NCBI GenBank assembly: GCA_903895255.1
Contig: CAITTG010000095.1
Coordinates: 1-35,699, forward strand
DNA: 35,699 bases
Reading direction: 5' to 3'
From: an uncultured Verrucomicrobia subdivision 3 bacterium
GTDB lineage: Bacteria; Verrucomicrobiota; Verrucomicrobiia; Limisphaerales; UBA11358
Every line of letters begins with the position of its first letter. Within the stretch, counting starts at the first letter, position 1. Below the pieces are notes generated by a model that did no database searches, was not told the DNA's origin, and saw nothing but the letters and a program-made list of their open reading frames with translations. Made by a program: the position numbers and the translations under genes. Of the stretch, positions 30,018 through 35,699 are shown piece after piece.

Positions 30018-30097
30018 GCCAACACCCTGACATCGAAGTGGCATTTGTCAAATCCCTCTCCTTCAAACAATTCCACTGTGCCTATCCAAATTTTATT

Positions 30098-30132
30098 TTT
30101 AGCCTTTAGCCGTGAACCTTTAGCCTTTAGCT
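30098..30132 (+). repeat. TTTAGCC short-unit repeats before the NhaD-type gene
   Basis: The heptamer-like unit CTTTAGC/TTTAGCC is repeated four times (30098-30132, interrupted by 'gtgaacc'), ending about 10 bp before the ATG at 30142. It resembles the CTTTAGAC repeats at 12758-12796. Confidence 0.6.
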
Positions 30133-30141
30133 TATGCCCGC

Positions 30142-31398
30142 ATGTCGGTTCCCAATCCCTGGTCAATTCTGCCCTTCGGCCTCCTGCTCGGGGCGATGGC
30201 GCTGGCGCCCGTGCTGGCCCATGGCTGGTGGCTGCGGCATTATGCCAAAGTCGCGCTCGGTCTGGGCGCGATCACCTTGATTTATTACATCTTTGGCCTT
30301 CATGCCTGGACCCCCATCGGCCACTCCGTCCACGAATACCTCAGCTTCGTGACCCTCGTGGGTGGACTTTACATTGTGTCGGGTGGCATCCATATGGGGG
30401 TGAAGGGCCGGGGACGCCCGGCGTTTAATGTGGCCTTTCTCTTCGTGGGCGCGGTGCTGGCCAATATTTTGGGCACCACCGGGGCCGCCATGCTGCTGGT
30501 CCGGCCTTGGATTCGGCTGAATCAAGCCCGCATCAAACCCTATCACATTGTCTTTTTCATTTTTATTGTGGCCAATTTCGGTGGTTGTCTCACCCCCATT
30601 GGCGATCCGCCCTTGTTTCTCGGTTATTTGCAAGGCGTCCCGTTCTGGTGGGTGCTGGAACATTGCTGGCCCATGTGGTTGCTGGGCGTCGGCCTGCTGC
30701 TGCTCATTTTTTACGGCATTGACCGGTATCAGGAATGGCGCGCCGCCCTGCCGCCCCCCGCCACTGACCCGGTGGTGGCTGGCTGGCGGTTTGAGGGCCG
30801 GGCCAATGTCTTCTTTCTGCTCGTCATGCTTGGCGCGGTCTTTGTGAATCACCCCGATTTCCTGCGCGAAGGCCTCATGCTCGCGGCCGCGCTGGGCTCG
30901 TATTTCACCACCAAGAAATCGGTGCATGAAGCCAATGGCTTTAATTTTCATCCCATCGAGGAGGTGGCCATTTTGTTTGCGGGGATTTTTGTCACCATGA
31001 TGCCCGCGCTGGCCTGGCTGGGGCTGCACGCCCCCGACCTCCTGGGCAAAACACCGTCCCCGGGCGTCTTTTACTGGGGCACCGGCCTGCTCTCCAGCAT
31101 GTTGGACAATGCCCCGACTTACCTCGCTTTTTTCAGCAGCCTTACCGGCGTGGTCGGCGCGCCGGACACCGTGACTCTCTTGCAGACGCACGCCGCTGAG
31201 GTGGTGGGCATCAGCGTGGGCGCGGTGTTCTTCGGGGCCGCCACTTATATCGGCAATGGCCCGAATTTCATGGTCAAAGCCATTGCCGACCAGGAAAAAA
31301 TCCCCATGCCTTCGTTTGTGGAATTGATCTGGAAATATTCGCTGCCGTGCCTGCTGCCCGTGCTGGTGATCGTTTGGTGGGTGTTTTTCCGGGCTTGA
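30142..31398 (+). CDS. Sodium:proton antiporter-like membrane transporter (ion transporter superfamily, NhaD/ArsB/CitM type)
   Basis: This 418-residue polytopic membrane protein has about 11-12 hydrophobic helices. Family-type segments are 'FVGAVLANILGTTGAAMLLVRPWI' (read in parts), 'VANFGGCLTPIGDPPLFLGYLQGVPFWW', and in the second half 'YWGTGLLSSMLDNAPTYLAFF' and 'ATYIGNGPNFMVKAIA'. These are the paired re-entrant motifs (G-T-T/N-x-G; D-N-A-P) typical of NhaD- and ArsB-like transporters. Na+/H+ exchange is the usual annotation, but organic acid or anion transport cannot be excluded. ATG 30142 is used; an ATG at 30134 is out of frame. It is preceded by short repeats and followed by a hairpin-bearing 495-bp spacer. 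Confidence 0.88.
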   Translation: MSVPNPWSILPFGLLLGAMALAPVLAHGWWLRHYAKVALGLGAITLIYYIFGLHAWTPIGHSVHEYLSFVTLVGGLYIVSGGIHMGVKGRGRPAFNVAFLFVGAVLANILGTTGAAMLLVRPWIRLNQARIKPYHIVFFIFIVANFGGCLTPIGDPPLFLGYLQGVPFWWVLEHCWPMWLLGVGLLLLIFYGIDRYQEWRAALPPPATDPVVAGWRFEGRANVFFLLVMLGAVFVNHPDFLREGLMLAAALGSYFTTKKSVHEANGFNFHPIEEVAILFAGIFVTMMPALAWLGLHAPDLLGKTPSPGVFYWGTGLLSSMLDNAPTYLAFFSSLTGVVGAPDTVTLLQTHAAEVVGISVGAVFFGAATYIGNGPNFMVKAIADQEKIPMPSFVELIWKYSLPCLLPVLVIVWWVFFRA

Positions 31399-31893
31399 AA
31401 TGGCCCGCGGCGCGACGCGCGGCCGCCGCGTCGCTTGGTGACTGGCCCCGGCGGGAACTACGCGAATCTTGAAGATTGGTTCGTTATTCGGTTGAAGGGT
31501 TATTTGGCTGATTTGTTAAATTATTGTGGGTCAGTGATTTGTGAAATACCGGCCGCAGGCGGCCCGTAAAGGGGGCGGTTCTTGATATTGTCATAATTTT
31601 ACCTCACCCGAATTAACCGGCGGTTGATCAGGCCGGGCGCGTCCATAGACTATGGCTCATGGGTATCAACACTTGTCCGCCCTTGGCAACCCCAAACTAT
31701 GTCAAGCGGTTGTCAACAAATGTATTACAGGCTGCTCACGAAAATGTTTATGCCCCGGCGCTCACGGTCCGGGTGCCGGTCGGCGCGTGGTGGGCAGGGG
31801 CAGGATACGCGGCTGTTACCCGAGTGTAACAATTGCTTTGCGCAAACTGCCAAATTGGTGGAAATTATACCATAGCTTCGGGCAGTCACCAGC
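31399..31893. other. Gene-free spacer with hairpin and inverted copy of the AATCTTCAAG repeat
   Basis: 495 bp without a credible gene. GCGACGCG-cggccgc-CGCGTCGC (31412-31434) is a perfect 8-bp hairpin followed by 'ttggtgactgg', a possible third member of the REP-like family at 24190 and 29150. CGCGAATCTTGAAGATT (31461-31477) is the reverse complement of the motif at 1591. A weak promoter-like element with 'aattatacc' (about 31862-31870) lies 24 bp before the waaA start. Short frames near 31624-31875 are not gene-like. Confidence 0.5.
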
Positions 31894-33231
31894 GTGCGCA
31901 CACTTTACAACATTTTATTCATGGCCGGTTTTTTACTGGCCTCGCCGTATTATTTTTTCCGCCTCCAACGGCGGGGCAACTGGCGGGCGGATTTTTTCCA
32001 GCGATTCGCCAAATATCCCCCGCATCTGAAGCAGTTTCTTACCAACAGCCATACCTTGTGGTTGCATGCGGTCAGCGTGGGGGAGGTGGGCCTGTGCACC
32101 CAGTTGATTGCGGCGCTGGAACCCCGGCTGCCGAACATGAAAATCGTGGTGTCCACGACCACCACCACCGGCATGGCCGACCTCCAACGCCGGCTCCCGA
32201 CGCACATCAGTAAAATCTATTATCCGATCGACCGGCGCAAATACGTCAACCGGGCGCTCGCCCTGATCAATCCCGAGGCGATCATCCTGGTGGAGGCGGA
32301 AATCTGGCCCAATTTCATCTGGCGCGTGAAGCGCCTGGGCATTCCGCTGTTTCTGGCGAATGCGCGCATCTCCGACCGGTCGTTTCCACGTTACAAGCAG
32401 TTCGGTTTTATCTTCCGGGAGTTGTTCGCCACATTCACCGGGGTGGGCTGCCAGAGCGAGGCCGACGCGCAGCGCTTGCGGGAAGTGGGCTGCCAGCCGG
32501 CCGCTGTGCACGTCCTGGGCAATCTGAAATTCGACGCCGCCAAAATCGGTGAACGCCGCCATTTAAATGTGGCCGCCCTGCTCCGTCAGTTGGGCGTGGC
32601 CGAGGATGCCTTGGTGCTGGTCGCCGGCAGCACCCACTCCGGCGAGGAACTCATTCTGGAAAATATTGCCCGGCGTTTGCGCGGCCGCTTTCCCAATTTG
32701 TTTCTCATTTTGGTGCCCCGGCACGCCGAGCGCTGTCACGAATTGGGCCGCCAATTGCGGCTTCAGGGGGTTAAATTCATCTATCGCAATGAAATCCGCC
32801 CGGAAACCCGGTTTGCCCCCGGCGAGCTCCATTGCCTGCTGGTCAACACGACCGGGGAGCTCAAGTTTTTTTACGAGCCGGCGACCGTGGTCTTCGTGGG
32901 TAAAAGCCTCACCGCAGTGGGCGGCCAGAACCCGATTGAGCCCGGCATCCTGGGCAAAGCGATGGTCTTTGGTCCCAACATGCAAAATTTTGCCGATGTG
33001 ACCCGCAACTTTCTGAATGCCGGGGCCGCCCTCCAAGTTCCCTCCGCCGATGCGTTGGAACCGGCCCTGGCCAGGTTGCTCGGAGATGCGGCGTTGCGCG
33101 CGGAGATGGGCCGCAAGGCCATTCAAGTGGTGCGGGAAAACCAGGGGGCGATTGACCGCACGGTGGAAATGATTTTGGAACAGCTAAAACCGCGCGGAAT
33201 TTATATTGCGCCGGCCCGAAAATTTTCGTGA
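31894..33231 (+). CDS. waaA: 3-deoxy-D-manno-octulosonic acid (KDO) transferase
   Basis: WaaA (KdtA) transfers KDO from CMP-KDO to lipid A precursor at the inner face of the cytoplasmic membrane, an essential step of LPS synthesis. The 445-residue product starts at GTG 31894 with an N-terminal membrane anchor ('YNILFMAGFLLASPYYFF'). The catalytic Glu is E64 in 'HAVSVGEVG'. 'VVSTTTTTGM', 'AEIWPNFI', 'NARISDRSF', 'GNLKFD', 'VAGSTHSGEE', 'VPRHAERC' and the C-terminal 'GQNPIEPGILGKAMVFGPNMQNF' (read in parts) are family blocks in order. The length is normal. It supports a Gram-negative envelope. No other LPS genes are adjacent. Confidence 0.96.
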   Translation: MRTLYNILFMAGFLLASPYYFFRLQRRGNWRADFFQRFAKYPPHLKQFLTNSHTLWLHAVSVGEVGLCTQLIAALEPRLPNMKIVVSTTTTTGMADLQRRLPTHISKIYYPIDRRKYVNRALALINPEAIILVEAEIWPNFIWRVKRLGIPLFLANARISDRSFPRYKQFGFIFRELFATFTGVGCQSEADAQRLREVGCQPAAVHVLGNLKFDAAKIGERRHLNVAALLRQLGVAEDALVLVAGSTHSGEELILENIARRLRGRFPNLFLILVPRHAERCHELGRQLRLQGVKFIYRNEIRPETRFAPGELHCLLVNTTGELKFFYEPATVVFVGKSLTAVGGQNPIEPGILGKAMVFGPNMQNFADVTRNFLNAGAALQVPSADALEPALARLLGDAALRAEMGRKAIQVVRENQGAIDRTVEMILEQLKPRGIYIAPARKFS

Positions 33232-33241
33232 TTTTCGCCGC

Positions 33242-33270
33242 TTGACGAACGGGGGCCGACTCAACATATT
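33242..33270 (+). promoter_or_regulatory. Sigma-70 type promoter of rpoD
   Basis: TTGACG (33242-33247), exact 17-nt spacer, CATATT (33265-33270), 38 bp before the rpoD ATG. It overlaps the end region of waaA only marginally, so rpoD can be transcribed on its own. Confidence 0.55.
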
Positions 33271-33308
33271 CTGCGTCGAAAGGATTGTGACCCGGAAAAA
33301 AACTGAGT

Positions 33309-35093
33309 ATGCGAAACACCAAGGCACGCAAATCCCGTACCGTTTCGTCGCCCGCCAACGGGGCCCAGCCCGAGGTTGGTTCACCACCCAGCACCTTGCC
33401 GGCCATCACGTCCCCCCTGGACGCTGCCAGCCTGAGCGCGGTGTCCGAGTTCAACGCGACCGAACTGGCGGAGAAAATCAAGGAACTGGTGCGCACGGCG
33501 CAGGAGCAGGGGCACCTTACCTATGGTGACATTCACGAAGTGTTTCCGGAAGACTCCGTGACGCCGGAACTGTTGGACGAAATTTACGCCAAATTGCAGG
33601 TGCTGGAGATTGAAATTGTCGACCAGGCCGAGGTGGACCGGGTGAAAGTGCCGGAGGCGGAGGAGGAGGAGAGCAACCGCTTTGACGTGCTGGATGATCC
33701 GGTGCGAATGTACTTGAAGCAGATGGGGCTGGTGGCCTTGCTGACACGGGAGCAGGAGGTGACCATTTCCAAGCGCATTGAGTCGGCGGAAGAGGAGCTG
33801 CGGCAAATCATTTATGCTTTGGGATTCACCGCCAAGGAACATATCGCCCTGGCCGAAAAGTTGCTGGAGGAGCCGCCGCGCGAGCGGTTTGACCGGGTGG
33901 TGCTGGAGAAGAAGGTGGACAGCCGGGACGCGCACTTGCGATCCTTGCGCCGGCAGATAGCCCGGACGCGGGAACTGGACCGGCAGGTGGATGCGAAATT
34001 TATCCTGTGGCGGGACAGCCAGGCGGCGGAGCGGGAGGCGCTGGGTGAGGAGTTCAGAAGGCTCGACCGAAAACTCCAAGATTCGTTTGGCAAATTTTAC
34101 TTCAAGCAAAAAGTGGTGGAGGAGATGGCGCTGGTGGCCGAGAATATTCACGATAAATTGCAATACGGATTGCGGGCGCTGGCCGACGCGGAGCGGCAGC
34201 GGGAATCCGGCCCGCAGAAACATCTGGTGGAGGCCGAGCGCCAGAAGATCCGGGCTTTGGAGGAGTTTGTGCGGATGCCCCACGAGCAGTACCTGGCGGC
34301 CTTTAAAACGCTCATTGGCGCATCCACCAAGGCAATTCAGGCCAAGACCGAGATGGTGGAGGCAAACCTGCGGCTGGTGATATCCATCGCCAAGAAATAC
34401 ACCAACCGGGGGCTGTCGTTTCTGGATTTAATTCAGGAAGGCAACATGGGATTGATGAAGGCGGTCGAAAAATTTGAGTACCGGCGCGGCTACAAGTTTT
34501 CCACTTATGCCACCTGGTGGATCCGCCAGGCGATCACGCGCAGCATTGCCGACCAGGCGCGCACCATCCGGATTCCGGTGCACATGATTGAAATCATCAA
34601 CAAAATGCTGCGGGTGCAGAAAACACTCTTGCAGGATTTTGGCCGGGAGCCAACGCCGGAGGAACTGGCCGACGAAATGAATCTGCCCGTGACACGGGTG
34701 CGCGGTTTGCTAAAAATGGCCCAGCAGCCGATCTCCTTGCAATCACCGGTGGGTGATGGCGACGAGGCGAGTTTCGGGGATTTTATCGAGGACAAGGCGG
34801 CGGACAATCCGCTGGACATTACCAGTTTCAGTCTGCTGAAAGACAAGTTGGGCAGTGTCCTGTGCAGTCTGAGCGAGCGGGAGCGCAAGGTGCTGGAGCT
34901 GCGCTTCGGTTTGGGCGACGGCAATGTCCGGACGCTGGAGGAGGTGGGGCAGCAGTTCCGGGTAACCCGCGAGCGGATTCGTCAGATCGAAGCCAAGGCG
35001 TTGCGCAAGATGCGGCATCCCACGCGCATCCGGCAGTTGAATGGTTTTCTGGAGCTGGAGGAACTGGCTTCGCGGCGGCGGGAGACGGTCTAA
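33309..35093 (+). CDS. rpoD: RNA polymerase primary sigma factor (RpoD, sigma-70)
   Basis: The housekeeping sigma factor that directs RNA polymerase to -35/-10 promoters. The 594-residue product has a basic, Ser/Pro-rich N-terminal extension (1-45), region 1.1 ('[29 protein letters not shown]', read in parts, about 50-80), region 1.2 ('[18 protein letters not shown]', about 118-140), and a charged non-conserved region of about 180 residues. Region 2 starts near residue 345 ('[28 protein letters not shown]', '[19 protein letters not shown]'), then come region 3 and region 4.2 ('[27 protein letters not shown]', about 543-570, the -35 recognition helix). The presence of 1.1 and the -10 recognition block show a primary rather than alternative sigma. 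Confidence 0.97.
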   Translation: MRNTKARKSRTVSSPANGAQPEVGSPPSTLPAITSPLDAASLSAVSEFNATELAEKIKELVRTAQEQGHLTYGDIHEVFPEDSVTPELLDEIYAKLQVLEIEIVDQAEVDRVKVPEAEEEESNRFDVLDDPVRMYLKQMGLVALLTREQEVTISKRIESAEEELRQIIYALGFTAKEHIALAEKLLEEPPRERFDRVVLEKKVDSRDAHLRSLRRQIARTRELDRQVDAKFILWRDSQAAEREALGEEFRRLDRKLQDSFGKFYFKQKVVEEMALVAENIHDKLQYGLRALADAERQRESGPQKHLVEAERQKIRALEEFVRMPHEQYLAAFKTLIGASTKAIQAKTEMVEANLRLVISIAKKYTNRGLSFLDLIQEGNMGLMKAVEKFEYRRGYKFSTYATWWIRQAITRSIADQARTIRIPVHMIEIINKMLRVQKTLLQDFGREPTPEELADEMNLPVTRVRGLLKMAQQPISLQSPVGDGDEASFGDFIEDKAADNPLDITSFSLLKDKLGSVLCSLSERERKVLELRFGLGDGNVRTLEEVGQQFRVTRERIRQIEAKALRKMRHPTRIRQLNGFLELEELASRRRETV

Positions 35094-35117
35094 TCCGGAA
35101 CCATGCAGTTAATATAC

Positions 35118-35150
35118 CTTTTAACCGCAGATAAACGCCGATGAACGCAG
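35118..35150 (+). repeat. ACGCAGAT/ACCGCAGATAAACG-type short tandem repeat
   Basis: 'ttaaccgcagataaacgccg' followed by 'atgaacgcagat' contains three near-copies of a 10-mer (CGCAGATAAA / CGCCGATGAA / CGCAGATCGG). Such repeats are often scattered in spacers of Verrucomicrobiota and other environmental bacteria. They lie 25 bp after rpoD. Confidence 0.65.
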
Positions 35151-35415
35151 ATCGGGAAAGGGGGAAAGTGTGGCCAATTGGCACACCCAATAGTTTCCGA
35201 ACAAAAGCGGAAAGGCCCGATACCACGCCCCCCGTTTTTTTCTGCATTCAGCTTGCGGTTGAAATGAATTGTTGCGGCTAACACCACTTCTCATTGAAAA
35301 TCGGCAGATTTTAACCAAGGCGGGGGGCGACGTGGTGGTTGGTGCGTCCCCCCCCTCACCCCGGCGCGTGATTCGCTCGCCCTGCGGGCCTTTGCCGCCG
35401 CGGCAAATTCCTTAG

Positions 35416-35579
35416 CCGGAACCATGCAATAGAAACGCAGTGTTTGCTTGGTCTTTTTGCGTAAGGACTGCGTCGTGAGGCGCTTCCAGATCCATAAAGG
35501 ATATGCTACGCGCCTCACTCCTTGCCTTACCCAAAAATCCGCGGCGCAACCACTTGCATTTCTATTGCATGGATCCGGC
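35416..35579. repeat. Long imperfect inverted repeat (about 68-bp arms)
   Basis: The left arm starts CCGGAACCATGCAATAGAAA (35416) and the right arm, read in reverse complement, starts CCGGATCCATGCAATAGAAA (from 35578). The arms also share 'TTTTTGCGTAAGG'/'TTTTTGGGTAAGG' and end in a perfect inner stem GTGAGGCGC (35475-35483) / GCGCCTCAC (35510-35518) around a 26-nt loop. It could be a MITE-type element, a structured RNA or a remnant of an insertion. Confidence 0.75.
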
Positions 35580-35699
35580 TTAGAGCATTTCCATAAATGC
35601 TGTAGCGCAGCGTTGGGAACCCTGCGGGAAGCGGTCTTTTGGGTTTTTGGCTTCGTTTTGGCTCAGGCCCAGACCGCAGTGGGTATGCGCCTTCGCCAA

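Larger units (their letters stand above)
35094..35699. other. Gene-free right end of the window
   Basis: 606 bp with no convincing gene. Besides the ACGCAGAT-type repeat and the long inverted repeat described separately, the 13-mer CCGGAACCATGCA occurs at 35095-35107 and again at 35416-35428. A small hairpin AGCATTT-ccat-AAATGCT lies at about 35584-35601. Short frames on either strand here look like chance. Confidence 0.5.

Noticed and set aside
31624..31875. Small plus-strand frames upstream of waaA
   Set aside because: There are no family features, promoter or ribosome site. Three overlapping frames of similar quality suggest chance.

Overview
The window looks like chromosomal DNA of a Verrucomicrobiota bacterium, probably near the Pedosphaerales/Limisphaerales. 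This is inferred from several traits together: high GC, a prepilin-type protein with the H-x9-DG motif, secreted multi-domain proteins ending in lineage-typical tails (a DADG.G-type segment, and a C-terminal 'YSVQSATNLLGPW...FYRV' module), a KDO transferase (so an LPS-type outer membrane), a sigma-54-type promoter, and many structured intergenic repeats. No marker gene fixes the species.

Layout. 1-351: REP-like hairpin repeats. 352-5351 (+): Rieske oxygenase, DUF255/thioredoxin-fold protein, and a phosphofructokinase behind a sigma-54-like promoter. 5379-9159 (-): lysA, a FIST-domain sensor and a disordered RDQ-repeat protein, apparently one operon. 9336-11797 (+): ABC-2 exporter ATPase and permease with overlapping stop and start. 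11870-12693 (+): a Pro/Ala-rich single-pass membrane protein and thioredoxin, closed by a strong terminator. 12797-13945 (+): class V aminotransferase.

14121-17242 is the most interesting region: a chromosomal integron. A divergent integron integrase gene (intI) is broken by an internal deletion of roughly 27 codons plus a frameshift. Beyond it lie a candidate Pc promoter, an attI-like junction, and four gene cassettes with short unknown proteins, three of which are separated by near-identical 108-bp attC sites. The fourth attC is truncated. Directly after it sits a 224-bp MITE-like element with 21-bp perfect terminal inverted repeats and a perfect 9-bp target duplication. One cassette ORF reads through its attC, so its last 34 residues are encoded by the recombination site and its stop codon is the crossover core.

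17472-18305 (+): purU. 18383-24066 (-): a secretion/surface group made of an EEP-family nuclease with a PKD domain, a large Ig-like protein with an OB-fold-like segment, and a pseudopilin. The nuclease promoter is flanked and overlapped by perfect 12-bp palindromes. 24412-25941 (+): secreted S10 serine carboxypeptidase. 26400-27677 (+): PLP aminotransferase, convergent with a HIT protein. 28026-29032 (-): nrdR and a translationally coupled unknown gene, behind a promoter with a candidate NrdR-box. 29229-30017 (-): SDR oxidoreductase. 30142-31398 (+): NhaD/ArsB-type ion transporter. 31894-33231 (+): KDO transferase. 33309-35093 (+): rpoD. The last 600 bp hold repeats, including a long imperfect inverted repeat.

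The housekeeping genes are ordinary. The accessory interest lies in the integron, the secreted nuclease locus and several small dispersed repeat families in the spacers. All calls come from reading the sequence; no database search was possible.
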